Positions 20,001-27,917 of a stretch of DNA of 64,000 bases are shown here, piece by piece. This DNA is from Microbacterium sp. LWH7-1.2 (GTDB lineage: Bacteria; Actinomycetota; Actinomycetes; Actinomycetales; Microbacteriaceae): the NCBI RefSeq assembly GCF_038397755.1, contig NZ_CP151637.1, forward strand, positions 1,860,001 through 1,924,000, read 5' to 3'. Under the pieces are notes generated by a model. The model did no database searches, was not told the origin of the DNA, and saw nothing but the letters and a program-made list of their open reading frames with translations. Positions within the stretch are counted from its first letter, which is position 1. Every line of letters starts with the position of its first letter. A program made the position numbers and the translations under genes.

Positions 20001-21599
20001 GGGCGTACGCGAGCCCTCGCTCGCCGCACGAGCGACATCGGTGCCGAACAGCAGCGGACTCCAGTCCTCTTTGAACGGTCCCCGCGGCTCGGGCTTGCCG
20101 GAACTTGCGACAGCGCGGCTGACGAACTCCTCGAGTGAGCTCAGCAGCGCGGCGCTCGTAGGCGCTGAATCGGCGAGGGGTCGATCACGGAACGGGCTGC
20201 GCTCGCTCGACGTGTGCGGCATCCACTTGAGCCACTCCAGCTCTGGCGTCCAGGCGGAGTCGGCGAAGGCGACGGCGACGACGTCGTTGGGGGCGTGAAG
20301 CCCGAACAGCTGGACCGCGACACCGCGCATCGTGTCGGCGACGAGTGCGCGGGGTCCGGCGATCCCGATCGATCCCGCCGCGGACAGCATCTCGAACACG
20401 GGCACGTCATCCACGAATTCGTAGCGCTCGCGGAGCCGGTCGATGCGCTCGATGAACTCCGGCAGTCCTTCGGGCGTCTCCGCCGACTCGATCGCGTTCC
20501 GCGCCGGAAGCCGGCAGCTGCCCAGCCGCAGGCCGAGGTAGTTCCAATGCTCGGGGCGCCTCGTCCACAGCATCGGGCCGAGCCGCATCGCCTGATCGAA
20601 GACCTCCGCGACCGGCGGTGCCTCGATGTTGCGCGCCGTCTGCTCCTCGGGCTTGGCCCGGAAGAGATCCTCCTCGAGCTGCTCGTACTGGCGCTCGAAC
20701 AGGAAGAACTCGTGCCCCTCGCTCTTCTTGCTCTGCACCGACTGGTTGACGAGGTTCATCAACGCCATCATCGGTGTCATCACGATCAAGAGGAGCGATC
20801 GCGGATTGCCGTTCATCGCGAACAGCGCGGCGCCCATCAGCACGGGAGCGACCATGATCGCCCACGGGAAGATCTTGCCGATCTTCTCCGTGGGGATGCG
20901 AGGCGCCTTGAACTTGGTGCCCGGGTACCGCACCTCGACCCGGGGGCTGCGATTGAACAGCAGCCCGCCACCGCGTTCGATGATCGGCTCCTCATCAGCG
21001 GAGCCGTCGAACGATCGGGCAAGGACGAGGACGAGAGTGGTGCCGCCGATGACGAACGGCCCGCCGTCTTCGACCCGAACGCGCTGCAGCTGAATCCCGT
21101 CCACCAGCACGCCGTTCGCCGAATTGAGGTCGACGACCTCGACGTGGGTGCCGACCTCGAGCCGTGCGTGATGCTTGGAGACCATCGGGTCGACGAGGAC
21201 GATGTCGTTTCCCGCATCCCGTCCGAGCGAGACGTGCCCGGCGGCGATGGGGAACTCCTGGCCGGCCAGCGGCCCGGCGACTGCGCGCAGGGTTCCCACG
21301 ATCTCGCGCTGTTCGGCTGCGGTGTACCCGGGACCGTAGTTGATGATCGACGCGGCGAACCCCGACCCGATCGGCGCTTCGCCGATCGGGACGTGGGGCT
21401 GGAGCGAGATCATCCGCTTGCCCGTCGGCGGTGCCACCGCCAGAGTGAGCACGTCGCCCGGAGCGAAGGCGATGGACCGGGCCGGATCGGCTTCGGCGAC
21501 GTGGCGCGCCACGTCAGCGACCGTGGCTGTGGAGTCTGTCGTGATCACGATGTCGACGGGGTCGCTCGCGTGACGATGCAGGGTCAGCTTCAGTCTCAT
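17028..21599 (-). CDS. Type VII secretion FtsK/SpoIIIE ATPase (EccC/EssC-like) with N-terminal FHA domain
   Basis: A 1523-residue motor ATPase. Residues 90-195 are an FHA domain (VSLGRDAGNDIVLVDPMVSKHHARLE, then NSANGVLVDG). Two membrane helices follow at about 240-290. Then come three ATPase domains: Walker A GAGKS with Lys721, GSGKS with Lys1048, and ASGRT with Arg1326, so the third domain has lost its lysine. FHA-bearing N-termini are typical of Firmicutes EssC rather than mycobacterial EccC. It should dock and export WXG100-type substrates at the membrane. GGAGGAGAGCT before ATG 21599 is a strong start. It is the only large machinery gene in the locus. Confidence 0.93.
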   Translation of the reverse strand: MRLKLTLHRHASDPVDIVITTDSTATVADVARHVAEADPARSIAFAPGDVLTLAVAPPTGKRMISLQPHVPIGEAPIGSGFAASIINYGPGYTAAEQREIVGTLRAVAGPLAGQEFPIAAGHVSLGRDAGNDIVLVDPMVSKHHARLEVGTHVEVVDLNSANGVLVDGIQLQRVRVEDGGPFVIGGTTLVLVLARSFDGSADEEPIIERGGGLLFNRSPRVEVRYPGTKFKAPRIPTEKIGKIFPWAIMVAPVLMGAALFAMNGNPRSLLLIVMTPMMALMNLVNQSVQSKKSEGHEFFLFERQYEQLEEDLFRAKPEEQTARNIEAPPVAEVFDQAMRLGPMLWTRRPEHWNYLGLRLGSCRLPARNAIESAETPEGLPEFIERIDRLRERYEFVDDVPVFEMLSAAGSIGIAGPRALVADTMRGVAVQLFGLHAPNDVVAVAFADSAWTPELEWLKWMPHTSSERSPFRDRPLADSAPTSAALLSSLEEFVSRAVASSGKPEPRGPFKEDWSPLLFGTDVARAASEGSRTPPVSIIVFVTGDAPVDRGRLIDVLERGADHGVHAVFVSPTVESLPAVCRSYIELTSALDDARVGLVRNGEAFEHVRVEGVSNAYMEMFARRLAPVVDVSTVVHDASDIPSSVMFLQLIDPAIAEDPNVAIERWRQNTTIIDRSTAPRPRLKKAGTLRAIIGQGASDAMALDLRTQGPHALVGGTTGAGKSEFLQAWVLGMAAAHSPDRVTFLFVDYKGGSAFADCVDLPHCVGLVTDLSPHLVSRALTSLRAELQHREHLLNRKKAKDLLELEKRQDPECPPALVLVIDEFAALASEMPEFVDGVVDIAQRGRSLGIHLIMATQRPAGVIKDNLRANTNLRIALRMADESDSRDVVDDEIAASFPPSIPGRAIAKTGPGRLVPFQSAYTGGWTTDDEAAVAEVRVAELRFGATREWEADRPAESDAHEHDLGPNDQRRIVSTLVRASDLAGLPRPRRPWLDDLSPLVDLQNLPNDGDTRIPIAMVDVPEWQLQESAAFVPDRDGSLVIYGTSGSGKSTLLKTIATAAGMRPDRGRVQVYCLDFASGALGALAALPHVGSVVDGSDVERIQRLLRTLDQEMDRRAAAFSAASAASVQEYRELVDPSMPRIVLLIDNYPEFKKDWEVAPGRGPFYRTFMRIVGEGRTLGLHAVITADRGNAVPSAVAANISRRVVLRMGDQSQYMLLGAPRDILDEQSVPGRAVIDGHEAQIAVLGGTPNAVEQTKALAALGDRLRSLGVRDLPEIGALPTMIPATGMPAHVEGMPVFGVADDTLSPRGFEPIGSFVISGPPASGRTNTLKALVVAMERFDPGVRLYHFGSRRADLKDFRPWVRSATRPEDEAELAAELTGLVVSDAPGERIMIVIEDMPHLADGPADRPMRTLLQAMNNSEHLLVGEAEISRASGSIGVLGEWKSGRQGIVLKPDTYDGEAIFKNPFGRVKRSDFPVGRGIFVQAGRAVTMQVPFVTEPANGQAAPAAGATRAMTKRAAAHG

Positions 21600-21654
21600 A
21601 GCTCTCCTCCGATGCGGCGGCGCCGCACGGCTCGGGTCGTCAGTGCACAGCGAG

Positions 21655-23013
21655 TCATACGCGGATCACGTCCGCAACGCGGTTGCCGAGCCGGATCCTG
21701 TCGCCCCCGACCGCCCTGACCGGCACACCCGGCGAGAGTGCGCGCTCCACACCTTCGCTGATCAGCCCTGACCCGTTCGTCGAATGCCAGTCGACGATCT
21801 CCAGTCCCCCGTCGACGGGCCGGACGAGCACGTGGGTCTTCGAGAGCGACCGACTCTCGTCTGCGACGGCGACCGGCCGCGCCCCGGAGTGATCGGCCGA
21901 GTCGGGGTTGCGGCCCAGCAGGATCGGTTCCGACACGAGGATGCTGTCACCCGTGTCCAGGCGCAACTCGAAGCGCGCAGCGCTCGGCGCCGGCTGCGGC
22001 GCAGGATTCGGTGCGAGCGACTGCGGCTCGGGCGGTGGCGGCACCGCGGCCGCGTTCGGCATCAGGGGCGGCGGCTGCCAAGGGGACGGCGGCTGCGGCT
22101 GCGGCTGCGGCTGCGGCTGCGGCTGCGGCAACGATGCCGAACCGGCTTGGACGCCACCGAGATTCTGCACCGCCGGGTTCGGTGCGATCAGCTGCGGCAG
22201 CTGCGGCTGCGGCGCCTGCGGCGGTGCCAGCGTAGCGGGAGCCGGCTCGGCGAGAGCAGGTTCCTCGGGCGGTCTTGCGACACCGAGGACACCGGCGCTG
22301 ATGCGACTTCCGGGACGATACTCCGGCTGTGCGCCCGGATCCCTCGGCGTGGCGAGGGAGGGCAGCTCCGAACGCTCGGGAAGCGGCTCGATCTTGACCT
22401 TCTTGCGCGCGATGCGCATGCGCTTCTCGTCGTAGGGGTTCAGCCCGTTGCGCACGTCGACGAGCCACACCCCGGTGGCCTTGTCATGCCATCCGCGACC
22501 GCGGCCGCCGGCATCGAACGTCGGCGACGCCAGGACCACCGCGGGGCCCGCGACGGGCACGATCCCGGCGGCCGCGACGATGAGAAAGCGCAGCAGCACG
22601 GCGCCGATACCGGGGCGCTCCAGCGTGCGCACATTCACACTGCGCAGGCCCGCCATCGCCTTGCCGACCGTCACACCCCTGCGACCGTTCAGCACCAGCT
22701 GGACGACGAGGAACACGAGCGACAGGAAGACTGTGATCGACGCCAGGATCACGCTGAGCACGAACCCGGGGTGGTTGAGGAACCCATAGGGCGAGACCGA
22801 GCCCGTCACGAGTTTGAGCAGCAGCGGGACGGCGCCGAGCCAGAGCGGCAGCTGCAGGATCAGCCAGATCGCTGCGTCGCAGGCCAGCGCCAGGGTCCGG
22901 CGGCCGAAGGGTGCGCGGATGAGGCCGAGGGCTGCGGCGTAGGCGGGATCGGGACGCCCGGCGGAGTCGACCCCCTCGACGACACGCTCCTGCTCTTCGA
23001 TCTCCCAGATCAT
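21655..23013 (-). CDS. RDD membrane protein with Pro/Gln-rich linker and C-terminal FHA domain
   Basis: About 452 residues. An RDD domain (20-190) carries hydrophobic helices at LALACDAAIWLILQLPLWLGAV, VILASITVFLSLVFLVVQLVL and LLRFLIVAAAGIVPVAGPAVV. A long low-complexity linker rich in Pro, Gln and Ala follows, then an FHA domain (ILLGRNPDS, SRSLSKTHVLV, HSTNGS). FHA domains bind phosphothreonine, so a Ser/Thr kinase may control the machinery. It sits between immunity gene and ATPase gene in the locus, as a likely membrane scaffold. I use ATG 23013, three bases inside a TTG reading, right after the upstream stop. Confidence 0.85.
   Translation of the reverse strand: MIWEIEEQERVVEGVDSAGRPDPAYAAALGLIRAPFGRRTLALACDAAIWLILQLPLWLGAVPLLLKLVTGSVSPYGFLNHPGFVLSVILASITVFLSLVFLVVQLVLNGRRGVTVGKAMAGLRSVNVRTLERPGIGAVLLRFLIVAAAGIVPVAGPAVVLASPTFDAGGRGRGWHDKATGVWLVDVRNGLNPYDEKRMRIARKKVKIEPLPERSELPSLATPRDPGAQPEYRPGSRISAGVLGVARPPEEPALAEPAPATLAPPQAPQPQLPQLIAPNPAVQNLGGVQAGSASLPQPQPQPQPQPQPPSPWQPPPLMPNAAAVPPPPEPQSLAPNPAPQPAPSAARFELRLDTGDSILVSEPILLGRNPDSADHSGARPVAVADESRSLSKTHVLVRPVDGGLEIVDWHSTNGSGLISEGVERALSPGVPVRAVGGDRIRLGNRVADVIRV
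22091..22129 (+). repeat. Hexanucleotide repeat (GGCTGC)6 in the RDD-FHA gene
   Basis: Six exact GGCTGC units plus GGC encode alternating Pro-Gln on the minus strand. Because the unit is six bases, copy-number change lengthens the linker without frameshift. Confidence 0.9.
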
Positions 23014-23019
23014 CAATGG

Positions 23020-23409
23020 TCAGTCGAACTTCGGGCGCAGTCCTTCGCGGAACTCCCTGCGGTTGCGCGGCGTCATCTTCCAGCGAGTCGCATCGGTGTC
23101 CTCGAACGTCACGTTGTACTTTCCGGTCGTGCGGTCCAGCTGCACCAGGATCTGCACCGGCAGTGCCTCATCCGGCTTGTAGTAGCTGCTCGTATACGCT
23201 TCCACTGCCTGCTTGACCGCCCAGGGATCCGCGGCGACGGCCGAGATGGTCCCCTCGGGCGAGTAGAGGTAGCCGTGTGCCTCGTTGAACTCGCCGTCCG
23301 GGAACTCGAGGATCATCGCCAGCGACTGCCAGCCTTCCGTGTCGGCGTCGGGGCCTGCCATGTTGTCGACGAGTGCCCGGATGAGATCGGCCGTCACGCT
23401 TTCTGACAC
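23020..23409 (-). CDS. YezG-family (DUF600) immunity protein
   Basis: A 129-residue protein with the YezG signature: an aromatic mid-region (EFNEAHGYLYSPEG), then LDRTTGKYNVTFEDTDATRWKMTP and a NRREFREGL tail. YezG proteins neutralise toxins with YeeF-type nuclease domains, and the gene just upstream encodes such a nuclease. I choose GTG 23409 (VSESVTADL), with GAAAGG 7 bases upstream, over the TTG at 23433 that overlaps the toxin stop. Role by family and context; binding has not been tested. Confidence 0.75.
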   Translation of the reverse strand: MSESVTADLIRALVDNMAGPDADTEGWQSLAMILEFPDGEFNEAHGYLYSPEGTISAVAADPWAVKQAVEAYTSSYYKPDEALPVQILVQLDRTTGKYNVTFEDTDATRWKMTPRNRREFREGLRPKFD

Positions 23410-23429
23410 GAGGTACCTTTCGGATCTGT

Positions 23430-24050
23430 TCAACGCCGGTGGATGCGGTCGAAGGTCTGGCCGGTGAGGTTGTCGAAGCTCGGGGAACGAGTCTCGAGGA
23501 TCTCCCCGGTTGCCGGATCCGAGACGACGTAAGCCACCTGAAAACTATCAGGTCGAACCGCGCCCGCCGGGTTGACCTCGATGCGGTAGTCGACTCGGCA
23601 TCCCTCCGCAACCCAGTCGGCCCACTCGCTCTCCATCTTCTTCCACGCGCCGCGGTTGAGGTTGGACGCCTGCGGCACGATTCCCTCGTCCGGCGTGTCA
23701 CCGAAGAATCGGTGTGCGCCGAGATGACCGCCATCGTCCCCGGGATTGCCCAGGCGCCCGACTGCGGTGGCGTTGTCGCCGCGTTCCGTGCCACCGAAGT
23801 CGTCGAGGATCCTTCCCTCCTCCTGCGCCGGCCGCCCATTGTCGGGGTTGTAGTGCGTCGTCTTCGTGTTCCGGCCGCGCGTGGTCACGGAGTTGTCATA
23901 GTTGTCGGTGTCTCGCACCTTCTTCACGACCGTGTCGAGGTGCTCACTGATGTTGTCGGCCAGTTGTGCGAGCCGGAGGTTGAGATCGTTGCCCGCATCG
24001 TCGACCGCGTTCTTGACCCTCCGCATGACCTCGCGTGCGCCCTTGCTCAT
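23430..24050 (-). CDS. Secreted nuclease toxin, DNA/RNA non-specific endonuclease (NS_2 type)
   Basis: 206 residues. An N-terminal helical stretch (1-50) without export signal is followed by a variable linker and a nuclease domain at about 95-200. The active-site block is GDDGGHL (105-110, His109), with FFGD, then VPQASNLNRGAWKKME (126-140), the metal-site Asn region, and VRPDSFQVAYVV. This is the His-metal nuclease family used by YeeF-type polymorphic toxins. The ATG overlaps the stop of the carrier gene by one base, and a YezG-like immunity gene follows. The toxin lacks its own WXG/LXG domain, so the carrier probably supplies the export module. Confidence 0.8.
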   Translation of the reverse strand: MSKGAREVMRRVKNAVDDAGNDLNLRLAQLADNISEHLDTVVKKVRDTDNYDNSVTTRGRNTKTTHYNPDNGRPAQEEGRILDDFGGTERGDNATAVGRLGNPGDDGGHLGAHRFFGDTPDEGIVPQASNLNRGAWKKMESEWADWVAEGCRVDYRIEVNPAGAVRPDSFQVAYVVSDPATGEILETRSPSFDNLTGQTFDRIHRR

Positions 24051-24757
24051 CAGTCGTCCCCTCCGAAGTCGAGCGCGGAGAACTCCGCGAAGAACGTCGA
24101 CGTCAACGTCTGAATATCCGCCCCGTGCAGCTTCATCGACGACTGCGCGTCCTCCAGCGCCTGCAGATCGGCATAGAACTCGTCCGAGTCCCCCACCTGC
24201 CCCTCCACCATCGGAGCATCCAGGATCGCATCGATCACCGCGGGGAGCTCATCCGCCATGGGTTCGATGACCATCGGCAGCAGCTGATTCAGCAACTGCT
24301 CCACCGCGATGTCCACCGCCGCGTTCAAGAGCTTCTTCTTGATCAGCAGCATCGGCCCCGCCCCCGCCGCCGTGAACGGGTTCGTCAGCATCGCCACCAG
24401 AGCGATCATCGTCGACGTCACATCGACGATGACCTTCATCTTCAGCGCGAAGATCGCATCCGCACCGATGTCCATCGCCTGCGCCGCCGGCGGCATGATG
24501 TCGACGAGCTTCTGCAGATTCTGCGACCGGTTCGTCGTCCACGCACCCAACGTCGCCGGTCCCGTCTGCCCCCGCATCGCCCCGGCGACATTGCCGTTCA
24601 TCTGCCGATCGACCGCTTGGATCACGTCCTCCAGGTCAGACCCGAAGTTGCGCACGAGCGTCCCACCCTTGCGGACCTCATCCTCATCGATATCGGGCCA
24701 CTCGAACCCGAGCTTCTCCATGATCCAGACGAGCTCATTCGGCAACATCATTCCCAC
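24050..24757 (-). CDS. Type VII cargo carrier A, CpnT-N-terminus/WXG100-like domain
   Basis: 235 residues, starting GTG-GMMLPNELVWIMEKLGFEWPDIDEDEV. The first about 90 residues fit the WXG100-like N-terminal domain of CpnT-type proteins. The middle has a hydrophobic stretch (VIVDVTSTMIALVAMLTNP) and KKKLLNAAVDIAVEQLLNQLLP; the end is acidic and helical. In mycobacterial CpnT this domain is fused to the toxin; here it stands alone and the nuclease follows as a separate, overlapping gene. It is very close to carrier C and more distant from carrier B. GGAGG lies before GTG 24757. The palindromic promoter is 49 bp upstream. Confidence 0.8.
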   Translation of the reverse strand: MGMMLPNELVWIMEKLGFEWPDIDEDEVRKGGTLVRNFGSDLEDVIQAVDRQMNGNVAGAMRGQTGPATLGAWTTNRSQNLQKLVDIMPPAAQAMDIGADAIFALKMKVIVDVTSTMIALVAMLTNPFTAAGAGPMLLIKKKLLNAAVDIAVEQLLNQLLPMVIEPMADELPAVIDAILDAPMVEGQVGDSDEFYADLQALEDAQSSMKLHGADIQTLTSTFFAEFSALDFGGDD

Positions 24758-24778
24758 AGCGGCGCACCTCCACGCACG

Positions 24779-24824
24779 ACCCTATGGTCGGACACCGCTG
24801 CAGGCCATGGGGAGAACTCCCCAT
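24779..24824 (-). promoter_or_regulatory. Type VII promoter, module A
   Basis: The palindrome ATGGGGAGTTCTCCCCAT (24807-24824) is perfect in this copy. A 22-bp spacer leads to TAGGGT (24779-24784), and the carrier A start is 22 bp further on. Confidence 0.7.
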
Positions 24825-24853
24825 CCACGCGGGCCGCGCGTATCGACGTCAGG

Positions 24854-25492
24854 TCAGCTGCCCTCGACAACGACCTCGACGCTGACGAATCGCGAACCGG
24901 GGATCGTCTTGATCTCCACCTTCGCACCCTCCAGCGAGCCGGGAGCCAGATCGAATCTGGCCTCGAGCTCGGCATCGCTGAGGCCGCTCAGGTCTCCGGC
25001 CTCACTGGCGGGTGCGACGAACCTCATCTCGCCCTGGCTCTTCTCGCCGTACTTGTCGGGACTGTCCTGCCCGATCGCATCCTCGTAGAGCTCTTCGACG
25101 AGCTGCTTCGGAAGGTTCTCCTGCACGTTCTTGATCTCATCGAGCACATCCCCTGGAACGGCGCGGACATCGTTCCCGATCGAGCGGCCGAGGTCGCGAG
25201 CCGCGTCATAGTCGGCGTCGCGGTGTCGCCCCTCGTATCCGAGGGTCTCGAGCCCGCGGCGGACGTCGTCGCGGATGTCGTACTCCTTCGCGTGCGAAGT
25301 GGGTCCCTTGCCGTCCGCGCGATGCCTGGGCGTGTGGTCGGAGTTGCGTCGATCGAGCCCACGGATGGCATCGGCATCCGCCCGGTGCTTTCCACCGCGA
25401 TTGCGGAACGTCCCCGAAAACCCCCGCTTGAACTCGTGGCCCGCGCCGTCCACTGCGTCGATGATGTCGCGAATCGTTCTCTTCAACGACAT
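24854..25492 (-). CDS. Putative type VII toxin B, unknown C-terminal domain
   Basis: A 212-residue protein placed exactly like the module A and C toxins: 3 bp after its carrier, ATG behind GGGGAG. A short helical N-terminus (RTIRDIIDAVDGAGHEFKRGF) resembles those of the other two toxins. The centre is Arg/Asp/His-rich, and the C-terminus (LSGLSDAELEARFDLAPGS, then KVEIKTIPGSRFVSVEV) matches no family I recognise. No immunity gene follows; the next gene is the module A carrier. It may be a toxin with an unlinked antidote, a decayed toxin, or an effector that does not poison the producer. Confidence 0.5.
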   Translation of the reverse strand: MSLKRTIRDIIDAVDGAGHEFKRGFSGTFRNRGGKHRADADAIRGLDRRNSDHTPRHRADGKGPTSHAKEYDIRDDVRRGLETLGYEGRHRDADYDAARDLGRSIGNDVRAVPGDVLDEIKNVQENLPKQLVEELYEDAIGQDSPDKYGEKSQGEMRFVAPASEAGDLSGLSDAELEARFDLAPGSLEGAKVEIKTIPGSRFVSVEVVVEGS

Positions 25493-25495
25493 GAG

Positions 25496-26203
25496 TCACT
25501 CCCCTGAGATCTGCAGGTTGGCAAGGTCTGCGAGCAGCCGGTCGGTGAGGTCTTCGACGTCCGCGGCGTCCGCGTCCATCTGCGAGGCAGCCTCGTCCAA
25601 CGCGGCGAGATCCGCGTAGACCTCGTCCGCGTCTCCTAGTGCGCCTTCGACGACCGGAGCGTCCAGCATCGCCATCACCAGCGTGGGAACCTGCTCCGCC
25701 AGCGGTTCGAGAGCCAGCGGAAGCACCTCGTCGATGACCTTCTCGAGGGTCGCTTCCATCGCCATCGCGAACAGCTTCTTGCGTGCCAGGATCAGCACCG
25801 CCGCGCCACCCGCACCAAACGGCCCCGCCGCCAGAAGCGGGATCAGCTGGGCCAGGGTCACCGTCACGTCGACGATCACCTTGATCTTGAGCGCGAGTAC
25901 GACGTCGGCGGCGATATCGATGCCGGTCGCCGCCGGCCCGAGAACATCCAGCAGCTGCTGCACGTTCTCGGAGCGGTTGCGGTTCCAGGCGGCCACATGA
26001 GCGGTTCCCGTCTGACCGCGCATGACGGCAGCGAGATCGCCGTTGATGCGACGATCCGCCGCCTGGACGAGGGCCTCCATGTCGTCGCGGTAGCCGCGCA
26101 CGTAGACGGCGGCCTTGCGCACCTCGTCCTCATCGATGTCGGGCCATTCGAGGCCCATCTTGTCCATCACCCAGACGAGCTCATCCGGCAGCATCATTCC
26201 CAC
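25496..26203 (-). CDS. Type VII cargo carrier B, CpnT-N-terminus/WXG100-like domain
   Basis: A 235-residue paralogue of carriers A and C: GMMLPDELVWVMDKMGLEWPDIDEDEV, MRGQTGTAHVAAWNRNRSENVQQLL, and a hydrophobic middle with the motif order kept but sequence diverged (LAQLIPLLAAGPFGAGGAAVLIL). GTG 26203 with GGAGG 7 bases upstream corresponds to the GTG starts of the other two carriers, so I prefer it to the GTG at 26212. It is followed 3 bp later by toxin B. Confidence 0.78.
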   Translation of the reverse strand: MGMMLPDELVWVMDKMGLEWPDIDEDEVRKAAVYVRGYRDDMEALVQAADRRINGDLAAVMRGQTGTAHVAAWNRNRSENVQQLLDVLGPAATGIDIAADVVLALKIKVIVDVTVTLAQLIPLLAAGPFGAGGAAVLILARKKLFAMAMEATLEKVIDEVLPLALEPLAEQVPTLVMAMLDAPVVEGALGDADEVYADLAALDEAASQMDADAADVEDLTDRLLADLANLQISGE

Positions 26204-26223
26204 GCCGACCACCTCCCGCAGCG

Positions 26224-26270
26224 ACGCTACCCGCGGACACGAGAACAGGGCGATGGGGAAATCAGCCCAT
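26224..26270 (-). promoter_or_regulatory. Type VII promoter, module B
   Basis: The most diverged palindrome copy, ATGGGCTGATTTCCCCAT (26253-26270), followed after 23 bp by TAGCGT (26224-26229). The distance from palindrome to the carrier start is 49 bp, as in module A. The rest of the 155-bp gap up to 26358 holds nothing recognisable. Confidence 0.65.
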
Positions 26271-26358
26271 GGGGCGGATGCCGCGCCTCGGCGTCCACGA
26301 TCACTTCACGAGACGCACGGAAAGTGCCCGAGGACTCTCCGGGGCAGCTTCGGAAAGC

Positions 26359-27243
26359 TCAGGATGCCGCGGACGAGCGCGGGGGCTCGCCGGGAATGAA
26401 GTAACGCGCCGGGGAGAGACCCGTACGGACGACGGCGTCGCCCGCCGCCTCGAGGAACTGGTTCAGCGTCGCGACGCTCAGCTTCGCTCCGCCCGACGCG
26501 TCATCGGCGATGATCACGTTGTCCACGACCGGCAGCAAGGTCGCGGTGCCCTTCGGCCATGCCGCGAACGTGGTCGTGACGCCGGACTCGAGCACCCGGA
26601 TCTTCGCGTCCGCGATGTGCACGTCCGGACGCTGGAGCGCCACCGTCTGCGCTTCGTACGCCCGCACGCTGAACAGACGCAGCACCCGCTCGAAACGCAT
26701 CTCGAGCGACGGGAACCGCTCGCGCCAGGGGAACGGCGCCCAGGCACCGTCCGTGAGGACGACCGGGTGCGCGCTCACGAGCGGGCCGCCCGCGTCGTAG
26801 AGCTCCTCCGCCAGGTCGAGCACTCGAGCGACACCGCCCTCATCGTCAGCACCGACGATCACGAGCCGATCGCGACGGAGTGCGAACACGACGGGGGCCC
26901 CCTTGACCGCGGCCGTCGCGGCGCGATTCGGTTGCACGAGCACGGATGCCGCCACCACCTCGTCCTCGATCAGGGTCAGGCCCTCAACGGCCTCGGGCAG
27001 CGCGCCGGCGGACGACACCGCTGCGGTCACCGCGGCAGGGAAGGGCTGCGTCCACCCCTCTGATTCGCCCTGTGTGACTGCGGCGTCGTGGGGGTGGTCG
27101 AGCCCGACGAACAGCTCCCCGCCGACGTACTCGACGCGTGGATGGGCCGGGCCCGGCGCCGTGACCGCAAGAACTCCGAGCTCACTGGCACCGTAGACAC
27201 GAGCAACTACGCTCACGTCGACATTCTCGAACGCGCTCGTCAC
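26359..27243 (-). CDS. Unknown 294-residue protein in the type VII locus
   Basis: A soluble, acidic protein without membrane helices or signal. It has a stretch FPSLEMRFERVLRLFSVRAYEAQTVAL, a later LLPVVDNVIIADD and a C-terminal LNQFLEAAGDAVVRTG. I do not recognise the family. Its GTG start overlaps the stop of the preceding gene as GTGA, so it is co-translated with the module C genes. Options are a second immunity protein, a substrate chaperone (EspG-sized, but I see no EspG motif), or a regulator. Confidence 0.55.
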   Translation of the reverse strand: MTSAFENVDVSVVARVYGASELGVLAVTAPGPAHPRVEYVGGELFVGLDHPHDAAVTQGESEGWTQPFPAAVTAAVSSAGALPEAVEGLTLIEDEVVAASVLVQPNRAATAAVKGAPVVFALRRDRLVIVGADDEGGVARVLDLAEELYDAGGPLVSAHPVVLTDGAWAPFPWRERFPSLEMRFERVLRLFSVRAYEAQTVALQRPDVHIADAKIRVLESGVTTTFAAWPKGTATLLPVVDNVIIADDASGGAKLSVATLNQFLEAAGDAVVRTGLSPARYFIPGEPPRSSAAS

Positions 27244-27917
27244 GACCCCGAACCCTCCTCGTTCCGCTCTGACAGGCTACCGGCAGCATCCGACTCCGCG
27301 AACGCGACCGCATCTGCCCAGTCCCACTCGAGGTCGAGAGCAGGCATCTTCTTGGGCGGCGTGGGGCGACGCTCCGAGACCCAGCCCACCGGCACCACTT
27401 GCAGCGCCATTCGCGTCTTGCGTGCCCGGCTCGGTTCGCCGTAGTACACGAGCACGAGCGCTTCGTCGCCGAGGCTCCACCAGGAGGCGTTCTTTGCCCC
27501 AGTGCGGACCAATTCCGCCGTGTAGCCGCGCCCACTCTCCGCCTCGCCGACAAGTTCGACCGCTGACGGGTCCCCACGGTGGTACCAGCAGGCGCTCATT
27601 ATGCTCTGCCCCAACTCGCTGCCACGGTCATCCAGCGTCTGACGATGCTCTTCGCCGAGATCGGACTCCGGCGGTGACCAGAACAGCGGGATGATCCATG
27701 CGGGTCCGCGAGACAGGACCGGAACGTGCTGCATCAGCCACCGGTCTCGCCGACTCGCCGTGGGGACAGAACCGATCAGCTTCGCCATGGCCGCCTCGAC
27801 GATGCCTCCCCCCGTAACCACAAGCGCCTCGTCGCAGTAGGTGATCACCGCGCCGGTCCGGATCGAGTCGCGGGACAACGCCGTGCAGACACGGCGCGGG
27901 CCCTCGTCACCGCTCAT
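27240..27917 (-). CDS. Candidate immunity protein of module C
   Basis: A 225-residue protein beginning MSGDEGPRRVCTALSRDS, with ATG overlapping the toxin C stop as ATGA. It is rich in Trp and aromatic residues (WLMQHVPVLSRGPAWIIPLFWSPP, SWWSLGDEALVLVYYG), without signal or membrane helix. Position directly after the toxin, and translational coupling, make it the first candidate for the antidote. No domain is recognised. An alternative start at 27953 lies inside the toxin gene. Confidence 0.6.
   Translation of the reverse strand: MSGDEGPRRVCTALSRDSIRTGAVITYCDEALVVTGGGIVEAAMAKLIGSVPTASRRDRWLMQHVPVLSRGPAWIIPLFWSPPESDLGEEHRQTLDDRGSELGQSIMSACWYHRGDPSAVELVGEAESGRGYTAELVRTGAKNASWWSLGDEALVLVYYGEPSRARKTRMALQVVPVGWVSERRPTPPKKMPALDLEWDWADAVAFAESDAAGSLSERNEEGSGS

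Noticed and set aside
22000..22240. Pro/Gln/Ala-rich stretch as a possible separate collagen-like or adhesin gene.
   Set aside because: It is the linker of the RDD-FHA protein in one continuous frame.
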